A stretch of 64,000 nucleotides of DNA from Modestobacter sp. Leaf380 (lineage in GTDB: Bacteria > Actinomycetota > Actinomycetes > Mycobacteriales > Geodermatophilaceae): positions 271,012-335,011 of the forward strand of contig NZ_LMQC01000012.1 of assembly GCF_001424485.1 (NCBI RefSeq). The letters are read 5' to 3'. This document shows, in pieces, positions 51,455 to 59,594 of the stretch. Position numbers and translations under genes: made by a program. Numbering within the stretch: the stretch's first letter is position 1; the number at the start of each line of letters is the position of its first letter. The notes under the pieces are model-generated. The model made no database searches, was not told the DNA's origin, and worked only from the letters and a program-made list of their open reading frames with translations.

Positions 51455-52666
51455 ATGACCCACACGCCCCTGCACCTCGTCGCCGCGCTGGAGGGCGCCG
51501 GCTGGCACCCGGCCGCCTGGCGGGAGCCCGGCGCCCGCCCCCGCGAGCTGCTCACCGCCCGGTACTGGGTGGACCTGGCCGCCGAGGCCGAACGTGGCCT
51601 GCTCGACGCGGTGACCATCGAGGACGCCCTGCAGCTGCAGTCCGAGGACCCCTTCGCCCCCGACGACCGCACCGACCGGGTCCGCGGCCGCCTGGACGCG
51701 GTGCTGCTGGCCGCCCGGGTCGCCCCGACCACCCGGCACCTGGGCTTCCTCCCGACGGCGGTCACCACGCACACCGAGCCCTTCCACCTGAGCAAGGCCG
51801 TCGCCACGCTGGACCACGTGTCCACCGGGCGGGCCGGGGTCCGGGTGCAGGTCGCGGTCCGCGCCGACACCGCCGGGCACTTCGGCCGCCGCGAGGTGCC
51901 GACCGTCAGCCGGGACCGCCACGACGACCCGGAGGTCCAGCGGTTCGTCGCCGACCAGTTCGACGAGGCCGCCGAGTACGTCGAGGTGCTCCGCCGGCTC
52001 TGGGACAGCTGGGAGGACGACGCCGAGATCCGGGACGCCGCCACCGGCCGGTTCGTCGACGTCGACAAGCTGCACCACGTCGACTTCGAGGGCCGTTCGT
52101 TCTCGGTGCGGGGGCCCTCGATCACCCCGCGCCCGCCGCAGGGCCAGCCGGTCGTCGCCGCGCTCGGGCACGCCGAGGTGCCGTGGCGCTTGATCGGCCG
52201 CTCCGCGGACCTGGGCTTCGTCACCCCGACCGACGCCGCCGACGCCGCCCGGCTGGTGGCCGCGGTGCGCAGCGAGCAGGCCGACGCCGGTCGCGCCGAG
52301 GAGACCGTGCACGTGTTCGGTGACCTCGTCGTGGCGCTCGACGAGGACGAGGCCACCGCCCGGGAGAGGTTGCAGCGGCTGGACGAGTGGGCCGGCGTCG
52401 CGTTCACCAGCGACGCCCACGTGTTCACCGGGACGCCGTCCCAGCTGGCCGACCTGCTCGGTGAGTGGCAGCAGGCCGGGCTGACCGGCTTCCGGCTGCG
52501 CCCGGCGACGCTCCCGCACGACCTGGAGCAGATCACCCGCGGCCTGGTGCCCGAGCTGCAGCGCCGTGGCCTGTTCCGCACCGGGTACGAAGCCGACACC
52601 CTGCGCGGGCTGCTCGGCCTGGGCCGCCCGGCCAACCGCTACGCCGCCCAGCCCACGAACGCCTGA
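51455..52666 (+). CDS. LLM-class flavin-dependent monooxygenase 1
   Basis: A 403-aa bacterial-luciferase-like TIM-barrel enzyme that uses FMNH2 and O2. Visible blocks: WREPGARPRELLTARYWVDLAAEAERGLLDAVTIEDAL, ARVAPTTRHLGFLPTAVTTHTEPFHLSKAVATLDHVSTGRAGVRVQV and RPPQGQPVVAALGHAEVPW. Relatives cleave C-S or C-N bonds; Bacillus CmoO/YtmO is a functional parallel. GAGGAG precedes the ATG. It is first behind SAM-IV riboswitch 3. Confidence 0.9.
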   Translation: MTHTPLHLVAALEGAGWHPAAWREPGARPRELLTARYWVDLAAEAERGLLDAVTIEDALQLQSEDPFAPDDRTDRVRGRLDAVLLAARVAPTTRHLGFLPTAVTTHTEPFHLSKAVATLDHVSTGRAGVRVQVAVRADTAGHFGRREVPTVSRDRHDDPEVQRFVADQFDEAAEYVEVLRRLWDSWEDDAEIRDAATGRFVDVDKLHHVDFEGRSFSVRGPSITPRPPQGQPVVAALGHAEVPWRLIGRSADLGFVTPTDAADAARLVAAVRSEQADAGRAEETVHVFGDLVVALDEDEATARERLQRLDEWAGVAFTSDAHVFTGTPSQLADLLGEWQQAGLTGFRLRPATLPHDLEQITRGLVPELQRRGLFRTGYEADTLRGLLGLGRPANRYAAQPTNA

Positions 52667-52676
52667 AGAGCCCGCG

Positions 52677-54041
52677 ATGCCCAAGCAGATCCACCTCGCC
52701 GCGCACTTCCCCGGCGTCAACAACACCACCGTGTGGAGCGATCCCGCCTCGGGCAGCCACATCGAGTTCGACTCGTTCCGCGAGTTCGCGCAGATCGCCG
52801 AGGCCGGCAAGCTCGACTTCGTCTTCCTGGCCGAGGGCCTGCGACTGCGCGAGCAGAACGACCGCATCTACGACCTGGACGTCGTCGGCCGGCCCGACAC
52901 CTTCACCGTGCTGGCCGCGCTGGCCGCCGTCACCGAGCGGATCGGGCTGACCGGCACGATCAACTCCACGTTCAACGAGCCCTACGAGGTGGCCCGGCAG
53001 TTCGCCACCCTCGACCACCTCTCCGACGGCCGCGCCGCCTGGAACGTGGTGACCTCCTGGGACGCGTTCACCGGCGAGAACTTCCGGCGCGGCGGCTTCC
53101 TGGCCCAGGCCGACCGGTACGACCGTGCGCGGTCCTTCCTGCAGACCGCGCTGGAGCTCTTCGACTCCTGGCGGGGCGACGAGGTGGTCGCGGACAAGGA
53201 CCGCGGCACGTTCCTGGCCGACCCGCACCCCGGGGCCTTCGCGCACCGGGACGCCTTCTTCGACATCGCCGGCCAGTTCGACGTCCCCCGGAGCCCGCAG
53301 GGCCGCCCGGTGGTCTTCCAGGCCGGCGACTCCGACGAGGGCCGGGACTTCGCCGCCGCCGCGGCCGACGTCATCTTCTCCCGGCACAGCACGCTGGAGG
53401 CCGGCCAGGCCTTCTACGCGGACGTGAAGGGGCGGTTGCCCCGGTTCGGCCGCACCCGCGAGGAGCTGCTGATCATGCCGGCGGCCACCTTCGTCCTCGG
53501 TGACACCGAGGACGAGGCGGCCGAGCTGGCGCACGAGGTCCGGATGGCTCAGGTCTCCCCCGCGACGGCGGTGGCGTTCCTGGAGCAGCTGTGGAACCGG
53601 GACCTCTCCGACCACGACCCCGACGGTCCGCTGCCCTCGGTCGACCCGGTGGCCGGGGAGAACACCATCGCCCGGGGCCGGGCCAGCGTGCGGATGCACC
53701 GCGACCCGGTGGCCACCGCGCACGAGTGGCGGGCCAAGGCCGAGGCCGAGGGGCTGACCAGCCGCGAGCTGATCGTCGAGGTGACCGGCCGGCAGTCCTT
53801 CATCGGCACCCCGGCCACGGTCGCGGCGACCATCGACGAGTTCGTGCAGGCCGACGCCAGCGACGGCTTCGTGCTGGCCCCGCACATCACCCCCGGCGGC
53901 CTGGCGCCCTTCGTCGAGCAGGTCGTGCCGCTGCTGCAGGAGCGCGGGGTGTTCCGCACCGACTACGAGGGGACGACGCTGCGCGAGCACCTCGGGCTGC
54001 CGCTGCGACAGCCCGGTGGGGCAGCGGCCGCGGCCTCCTGA
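52677..54041 (+). CDS. NtaA/SnaA/DszA-type flavin monooxygenase 2
   Basis: A 454-aa enzyme of the nitrilotriacetate/desulfurisation monooxygenase group: HLAAHFPGVNNTTVWSDPASGSHIEFDSF, DHLSDGRAAWNVVTSWDAFTGENFRRGG, RPVVFQAGDSDEGRDFAAAAADVIF and FIGTPATVAATIDEFVQADASDGFVLAPHITPGGLAPFVEQVVPLLQERGVFR, all hallmarks of the family. CmoJ/YtnJ of Bacillus, which acts on N-acetyl-S-alkylcysteine, belongs here. It follows LLM1 by 10 bases. A flavin reductase is not in the window. Confidence 0.93.
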   Translation: MPKQIHLAAHFPGVNNTTVWSDPASGSHIEFDSFREFAQIAEAGKLDFVFLAEGLRLREQNDRIYDLDVVGRPDTFTVLAALAAVTERIGLTGTINSTFNEPYEVARQFATLDHLSDGRAAWNVVTSWDAFTGENFRRGGFLAQADRYDRARSFLQTALELFDSWRGDEVVADKDRGTFLADPHPGAFAHRDAFFDIAGQFDVPRSPQGRPVVFQAGDSDEGRDFAAAAADVIFSRHSTLEAGQAFYADVKGRLPRFGRTREELLIMPAATFVLGDTEDEAAELAHEVRMAQVSPATAVAFLEQLWNRDLSDHDPDGPLPSVDPVAGENTIARGRASVRMHRDPVATAHEWRAKAEAEGLTSRELIVEVTGRQSFIGTPATVAATIDEFVQADASDGFVLAPHITPGGLAPFVEQVVPLLQERGVFRTDYEGTTLREHLGLPLRQPGGAAAAAS

Positions 54042-54048
54042 GCCGACC

Positions 54049-54150
54049 GTGGAGGCGCACTGGTTCCTGCCCACCCGCGGGGACGGCCGGGACGTCGGAC
54101 CGGGGCCACGACCGGGGCCACCGAACACGCCCAGCCCACCGCCGTCCTGA
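54049..54150 (+). pseudogene. N-terminal stub of a third LLM (SsuD-like) monooxygenase
   Basis: GTG 54049 opens a 33-codon frame beginning EAHWFLPTRGDGRDVG, closely like the start of alkanesulfonate-type monooxygenases (FHWFLPTxGDGR), then passes into Pro/Gly-rich sequence and a stop at 54150. It begins 7 bases after the second LLM gene. I read it as the surviving start of a deleted third monooxygenase. Confidence 0.6.
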
Positions 54151-54258
54151 CCGCGGGCGCGGGTGCGGGTGGGGGGGCGGCCACAGTCGCGAGGAGGGCC
54201 GGGACGGGGCAGCTCCCCGCCCTGAGCAGGCAGCGCGGAGCCGCCCGGTGGCAGGGCC

Positions 54259-54278
54259 ACCGGACTGTGGAGTCCGGT
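54259..54278 (+). terminator. Terminator of the LLM operon
   Basis: Perfect 8-base stem ACCGGACT/AGTCCGGT with loop GTGG, directly before the siderophore promoter. The preceding 54151-54258 shows no gene. Confidence 0.55.
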
Positions 54279-54319
54279 TGACGAGCCGGCGTCAGCCGAC
54301 TTAGGTGAGCCTCACCTTA
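54278..54319 (+). promoter_or_regulatory. Iron-regulated promoter with DtxR/IdeR box
   Basis: -35 TTGACG (54278-54283), 17-base spacer and -10 TTAGGT (54301-54306). The box TTAGGTGAGCCTCACCTTA (54301-54319) matches the DtxR/IdeR dyad and overlaps the -10, so Fe2+-loaded repressor would block transcription of the siderophore operon. Confidence 0.88.
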
Positions 54320-54403
54320 GTGAGCGACTCCGAGCTGCCCCCCCGCAGCGCCGCCGTCCGGCCCCTTGACGGGGTCGGGCCCGAGCCCTCGAGGACGACC
54401 CCC

Positions 54404-55933
54404 GTGACCACACCCCGCGCCACCCTGCCCAGCCCCGGCCGGACGTCGGTGGACCAGCTGCTGACCGCCGACACCCGCGAGGCCTACCGCGCCACCATGT
54501 CCCAGGCCGTCGGACTCGTCGCCGGACGGCTGGCCGCCGTCGACGCACCGCAGACCGGTGTCCGCCCCGCCGCGCTGGCCCCGCAGGTCGCCGCCGTCGA
54601 CCTGGACACCCCGCTCACCGACACCACCGCCGCCCTCGACGAGCTGTCCCGGCTCTGGCTCCACGACGCCGTCTGGTTCCACGAGCCGACCTACCTGGCG
54701 CACCTGAACTGCCCGGTCGTGCTGCCGGCGCTGGCCGCCGAGGCGCTGGCCAGCGCGGTGAACAGCTCGCTGGACACCTGGGACCAGTCCGCCGGCGCCA
54801 CGCTGATCGAGCAGCGACTGGTCGGCTGGCTGGCCGACCGCGCGGGTCTGGGCCCCGACGCCGACGGTGTGTTCACCAGCGGCGGGACGCAGTCCAACCT
54901 GCAGGCCCTGCTGCTGGCCCGGGACGAAGCCTGCACCCGGCAGCGGCGGCACCGCCCCGACGCCCGGCTGCCCGAGCTGCTCTCGGGCCTGCGGGTGTTC
55001 ACCTCCGAGGTCGGCCACTTCAGCGTGCAGACCTCGGCCGCCCTGTTGGGCCTCGGCGAGGACGCCGTCGTGGCGGTGCCCTGCGACGCGCGGATGCGGA
55101 TGCGGCCCGACGCGCTGGCCGCCGCGCTCGACGGCGCCCGCGCCTCCGGGCTGACCCCGATGGCCGTCGTCGGCACCGCCGGCACCACGGACTTCGGCAG
55201 CATCGACCCACTGGCGGCCATCGCCGACCTGTGCGCCGACCACGGCGCCTGGATGCACGTGGACGCCGCCTACGGCGGTGGTCTGCTCGTCTCCCCCACC
55301 CGCCGGCACCTGCTGGCCGGGGTCGAACGCGCCGACTCGGTGACCGTCGACCCGCACAAGACGTTCTTCCAGCCGGTGGCCTGCAGCGTGCTGCTGGTGC
55401 GCGACGCCGACACCCTGCGGCACGTCACGCACCACGCCGACTACCTCAACCCGGAGGAGGCACCCGAGCCCAACCAGGTCGACAAGAGCCTGCAGACCAC
55501 CCGGCGCTTCGACGCACTCAAGCTCTGGACGACGCTGCGGGTGCTGGGTGCCGACGGCATCGGCGAGCTGGTCGACCGGGTCGTGGACCTGGCCGCCGAG
55601 ACGTGGCCGCTGCTGGACGCCGACCCCCGGATCGAGGTCGTCGTCCGGCCCGAACTGTCGACGCTGGTCTTCCGGTACGTCCCCGCGGGCGGGCTGGACG
55701 GGCACCTGGACGATGACGCCGTCGACGAGCTCAACCGGCACGTCCGGCGGGCGGTGGCGGCGTCCGGGCAGGCGGTGCTGGGCGGGACGACGGTGCACGG
55801 CCGTGCCCACCTGAAGACCACGCTGCTCAACCCGACGGCGACGCTGGACCAGCTGGTCACCGTGCTGGGCCTGGTCACCGGGCACGCCGAGGACTGGCTG
55901 GCGCAACGGGTGCCGGCGGGGGTGGCCCGGTGA
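54404..55933 (+). CDS. desA: Lysine decarboxylase-type PLP enzyme, DesA-like
   Basis: Group II decarboxylase making cadaverine from lysine for desferrioxamine. From GTG 54404 (GAGGA 8 bases upstream) it has 509 aa; earlier GTGs at 54305 and 54320 lie in or too near the promoter. PLP lysine K319 in DPHKTFFQPVACSVLL; also VDAAYGGGLL, the TSGGTQSNLQALLLAR loop and TVVGTAGTTDFGSID-type segment. First of four overlapping genes. Confidence 0.92.
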   Translation: MTTPRATLPSPGRTSVDQLLTADTREAYRATMSQAVGLVAGRLAAVDAPQTGVRPAALAPQVAAVDLDTPLTDTTAALDELSRLWLHDAVWFHEPTYLAHLNCPVVLPALAAEALASAVNSSLDTWDQSAGATLIEQRLVGWLADRAGLGPDADGVFTSGGTQSNLQALLLARDEACTRQRRHRPDARLPELLSGLRVFTSEVGHFSVQTSAALLGLGEDAVVAVPCDARMRMRPDALAAALDGARASGLTPMAVVGTAGTTDFGSIDPLAAIADLCADHGAWMHVDAAYGGGLLVSPTRRHLLAGVERADSVTVDPHKTFFQPVACSVLLVRDADTLRHVTHHADYLNPEEAPEPNQVDKSLQTTRRFDALKLWTTLRVLGADGIGELVDRVVDLAAETWPLLDADPRIEVVVRPELSTLVFRYVPAGGLDGHLDDDAVDELNRHVRRAVAASGQAVLGGTTVHGRAHLKTTLLNPTATLDQLVTVLGLVTGHAEDWLAQRVPAGVAR

Positions 55934-57264
55934 CCCGGGTGCACGACGTCGTCGGCATCGGGCTGGGACCGTTCAACCTGGGCCTGGCTGCGCTCGCCGA
56001 GCCACTGCCCGACCTGGACGTGCTGGTCCTCGAGCAGCACGACGACTTCTCCTGGCACCCCGGGATGCTGCTGGAGCGGGCCACCCTGCAGGTGCCCTTC
56101 CTGGCCGACCTGGTCAGCCTGGCCGACCCGACGTCCCGCTTGTCCTTCCTCGCCTGGCTCAAGCAGACCGGCCGGCTGTACCGCTTCTACATCCGCGAGG
56201 AGTTCGCCCCGCTGCGTGCGGAGTTCGACCGGTACTGCCGCTGGGCGGCCGGTGAGCTCGCCGCCTCGATCCGGTTCTCCCGGCACGTGCACACCGTCAC
56301 CCACGACGGCGCGCACTGGGTGGTGCACTCCATCGACACCGTCACCGGCGACCGGCACACCGACGTCGCCCGGGCCCTGGTGCTGGGCACCGGCACACCA
56401 CCGCACGTGCCACCGGCCTGCGCGGACCTCCCGCTGGACGCCGTGGACGGTGGCCCGCCGGTGGTGCACACCAGCGGCTACCTGCCCGCCCGCGACCGGC
56501 TGCGCGCCGCCGCGGCCGACGGCGGCACGATCACCGTGCTGGGCAGCGGCCAGTCCGCGGCCGAGGTCTACCGGGACCTGCTGCCCGGCGCCCGGGACGG
56601 CGGCTACCGGGTCGACTGGGTCACCCGCTCCCCACGGTTCTTCCCGCTGGAGTACACGAAGCTGACCCTGGAGATCACCTCCCCCGACCACATCGACCAC
56701 TTCCACGGTCTCCCCGCGGCCGACCGGGACGCCCTGCTGGCCAGCCAGGCCCAGCTGTACAAGGGCATCGACGGCGACGTCGTCGATGAGGTGTACGAGT
56801 TGCTGTACGAGCTCGACCTGGACGGCCCGCCGCCCACCCGGCTGCTGACGGCCACCGAGCTGGAGACCGCAGCCCGGGACGCCGAGGGCCTCACCCTGGG
56901 CCTGCGCAACACCCAGACCGGCGAGGCGTTCAGCACCCGCACCGACGCGCTGGTGCTGGCCACCGGGTACCGGCACCGCGTGCCGGACTTCCTGACCCCC
57001 GTCGCCGACCGGTTCCGCTGGGACGACCGGGGCCGGTTCGACGTCCGCCGCGACTGGTCGGTGGACCACGACCGGACCGTGTTCGTGCAGAACGCGGAGA
57101 GCCACACGCACGGCTTCACCGCCCCCGACCTGGGCATGGGCGCGCACCGGAACTCCGCGATCCTGGCCGCGCTGACCGGCCGGGAGCCCTACCCGGTGGA
57201 GCGCTCCATCGCCTTCCAGACCTTCGGCGTCCCGGCGCCGGCCACCCGAGAGGTGCCCGCATGA
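55930..57264 (+). CDS. desB: Cadaverine/lysine N-hydroxylase, DesB-like
   Basis: Flavin N-monooxygenase of 444 aa that hydroxylates the diamine. FAD site VVGIGLGPFNLGLAALAE near residues 8-25, FSWHPGMLLERATLQVPFLADLV, NADPH site ITVLGSGQSAAEVYRDLLP and the C-terminal LVLATGYRHRVPDFL. Starts as GTGA overlap with desA. Confidence 0.94.
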   Translation: MTRVHDVVGIGLGPFNLGLAALAEPLPDLDVLVLEQHDDFSWHPGMLLERATLQVPFLADLVSLADPTSRLSFLAWLKQTGRLYRFYIREEFAPLRAEFDRYCRWAAGELAASIRFSRHVHTVTHDGAHWVVHSIDTVTGDRHTDVARALVLGTGTPPHVPPACADLPLDAVDGGPPVVHTSGYLPARDRLRAAAADGGTITVLGSGQSAAEVYRDLLPGARDGGYRVDWVTRSPRFFPLEYTKLTLEITSPDHIDHFHGLPAADRDALLASQAQLYKGIDGDVVDEVYELLYELDLDGPPPTRLLTATELETAARDAEGLTLGLRNTQTGEAFSTRTDALVLATGYRHRVPDFLTPVADRFRWDDRGRFDVRRDWSVDHDRTVFVQNAESHTHGFTAPDLGMGAHRNSAILAALTGREPYPVERSIAFQTFGVPAPATREVPA

Positions 57265-57800
57265 GCTTCCAGCTGACCCCCGTCGACCCGGCCGCGGACG
57301 GCCCACTGCTGCACTCCTGGGTCACCGCGCCCCGGGCGCGGTTCTGGCAGATGCAGGGCGCAAGCCAGGCCGACGTCGTCGCCGCGTACGCCGAGATCGA
57401 CGCCTCCCCGCACCACGACGCGTTCCTGGGACGGGTGGAGGGCGAGCCGGTGTTCCTCACCGAGCGCTACGACCCCGCCGCAGACCCGGTGAGCCAGGTG
57501 TTCGAGGTCGAGCCCGGCGACATCGGCATGCACCTGCTCGTCGGCCCGACCACCGTGCCCGTCCCCGGCTTCACCCTCGCCGTCATGCGCACCGTGCTGG
57601 CCTGGCTGTTCGACGACCCGGTCGTGCACCGGGTCGTCGTCGAACCCGACGCGGCGAACACCGCGGTGCACCGGCTCAACGCCCTGGCCGGCTTCGTGGT
57701 GGTCGGTGAGGTCGAGCTGCCGACCAAGCGGGCACTGGTGTCCACCTGCACCCGTGAGCAGTTCCTGGCCTCGCTGCGCTCCTCGGAGATGACGGCGTGA
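57261..57800 (+). CDS. desC: Siderophore acyltransferase, DesC-like
   Basis: GNAT-fold enzyme (179 aa) that acylates N-hydroxycadaverine with succinyl- or acetyl-CoA. SWVTAPRARFWQMQGAS, GDIGMHLLVGPTT and RVVVEPDAANTAVHRLNALAGFVVVGEVELPTKRALV match the IucB/RhbD/DesC group. Overlaps desB by 4 bases (ATGA). Confidence 0.92.
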   Translation: MSFQLTPVDPAADGPLLHSWVTAPRARFWQMQGASQADVVAAYAEIDASPHHDAFLGRVEGEPVFLTERYDPAADPVSQVFEVEPGDIGMHLLVGPTTVPVPGFTLAVMRTVLAWLFDDPVVHRVVVEPDAANTAVHRLNALAGFVVVGEVELPTKRALVSTCTREQFLASLRSSEMTA

Positions 57801-59572
57801 CCACCACCCTGACGCCGTCCACCACCGCGCACCTGACGCCGGCGGCGTGGGCTGCGGCGACCCGGCACGTCGTGGCGAAGGCGCTGGCCGAGTTCAGCCA
57901 CGAGCGGCTGCTCGTGCCGCACCCCCTGGGGGGTGACCGTTGGCGGGTGACCAGTGACGACGGGGGCACCGAGTACCACTTCGCGGCCCGGGTGCTGGCC
58001 CTGGACCACTGGGTCGTCGAGCCCGACACCGTCGTCCGGCTGCGCGGGGAGCAGGTCGCCGAGCTGGACGCGCTGCAGTTCGTGATCGACCTGCGCGGCG
58101 CCCTGGACCTCACCGACGCGGTGCTGCCGGTCTACCTGGAGGAGGTCTCCTCCACCCTGGCCTCCCGGGCGTTCAAGGCCGCCCGCGGGGGACCGAGCGC
58201 CGCCGAGCTGGTGGATGCCGACCTGCAGACCGTCGAGGCCGCGATGACCGAGGGGCACCCGTGCTTCGTGGCCAACAACGGCCGGCTGGGCTTCTCCGCT
58301 GCGGAGTACCCGGCCTACGCCCCCGAGGCCGCGGCGCCGGTCGCGCTCGTGTGGCTGGCCGCCCGGCGGGACCGGTCCACCTTCGCCGCCTCGGCCGACC
58401 TCACCGAAGAGGCCCTGCTCGCCGGCGAGCTGGACCAGGCCACCCGGGACCGGTTCACCGCCGTCCTCACCGGGCTCGGCCTGGAGCCGGCCGCGTACCG
58501 CTGGATCCCGGTGCACCCCTGGCAGTGGGAGAACCGGGTCGCCGTCACCTTCGCCCAGGAGCTGGCCACCCGGGAGCTGGTGCACCTGGGTGAGGGGGAC
58601 GACGAGCTACAGGCCCAGCAGTCGATCCGCACGTTGTTCAACCGCAGCCGACCTGACCGGCACTACGTGAAGACCGCGCTGTCGGTGCTCAACATGGGCT
58701 TCCTACGCGGGCTGTCCACCGAGTACATGGCGGTGACCCCGGCGATCAACGACTGGGTGCACGACCTGGTCACCTCCGACCCGGTGCTGTCCCGCTGCGG
58801 GTTCAGCATCCTGCGGGAGCGGGCCGCCGTCGGGTTCCGGTCCCGGTGGGTGGAGCAGGCCACCGTCGCCGGCTCGCCCTACCGCAAGATGCTGGCCGCG
58901 CTGTGGCGGGACAGCCCGGTGCCGGCGCTGCGCCCGGGCCAGCAGCTGGCCACCATGGCCGCGCTGCTGCACGTCGACGACGCGGGCCGCCCCTTCGTCT
59001 CCGCGCTGGTGGAGCGTTCCGGGCTGCCGGCCCGGGAGTGGCTGCGCCGCTACCTGGACGCCTACCTCGTGCCGGTCGTGCACTGCCTGACCGCGCACGA
59101 CCTGGCGTTCATGCCGCACGGGGAGAACCTGGTGTTGGTCCTGGAGGACGGCGTGCCGGTGCGGGCGGTGATGAAGGACGTCGGTGAAGAGGTCGTGCTG
59201 ATGAACACCGACGTCCCGCTGCCGGCCGAGGTGGAGCGGATCCGGGTGACCGTGCCGACCTCCCACGTCGCGCTGTCGGTGCAGACCGACGTGTTCGACT
59301 GCTTCTTCCGGTTCCTCTCGGCGCTACTGCACACCGACGGGGTGCTGCCCCAGGACCTGTTCTGGGCAGAGGTGGCGCAGTGCCTGCGCGCGCACGCCGA
59401 GGCCACCCCGGAGCTGGCCGGACGACGGGTGGACCTGGCCGCGCCGACGTTCCCGCTGTCCTGCCTGAACCGGCTGCAGCTGCGGGACAACCGGCAGATG
59501 GTCGACCTGACCGATCCGTCCGCGGCGCTGCAGCTGGTCGGCGAGCTGGCCAACCCGCTGCACGGCCGCTGA
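57797..59572 (+). CDS. desD: NIS synthetase (IucA/IucC), DesD-like
   Basis: ATP-dependent synthetase that links and cyclises N-hydroxy-N-succinylcadaverine. The 591-aa protein has HPCFVANNGRLGFSAAEY, IPVHPWQWENRV, QSIRTLFNRSRPDRHYVKTALSVLNMGFLRGL and AHDLAFMPHGENLVLVLEDGVPVRAVMKDVG. Overlaps desC as GTGA. No exporter or Fe-siderophore receptor is encoded nearby, so uptake genes must lie elsewhere. Confidence 0.94.
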   Translation: MTTTLTPSTTAHLTPAAWAAATRHVVAKALAEFSHERLLVPHPLGGDRWRVTSDDGGTEYHFAARVLALDHWVVEPDTVVRLRGEQVAELDALQFVIDLRGALDLTDAVLPVYLEEVSSTLASRAFKAARGGPSAAELVDADLQTVEAAMTEGHPCFVANNGRLGFSAAEYPAYAPEAAAPVALVWLAARRDRSTFAASADLTEEALLAGELDQATRDRFTAVLTGLGLEPAAYRWIPVHPWQWENRVAVTFAQELATRELVHLGEGDDELQAQQSIRTLFNRSRPDRHYVKTALSVLNMGFLRGLSTEYMAVTPAINDWVHDLVTSDPVLSRCGFSILRERAAVGFRSRWVEQATVAGSPYRKMLAALWRDSPVPALRPGQQLATMAALLHVDDAGRPFVSALVERSGLPAREWLRRYLDAYLVPVVHCLTAHDLAFMPHGENLVLVLEDGVPVRAVMKDVGEEVVLMNTDVPLPAEVERIRVTVPTSHVALSVQTDVFDCFFRFLSALLHTDGVLPQDLFWAEVAQCLRAHAEATPELAGRRVDLAAPTFPLSCLNRLQLRDNRQMVDLTDPSAALQLVGELANPLHGR

Positions 59573-59594
59573 GCCGGTGCGGCAGGGTCAGGCC

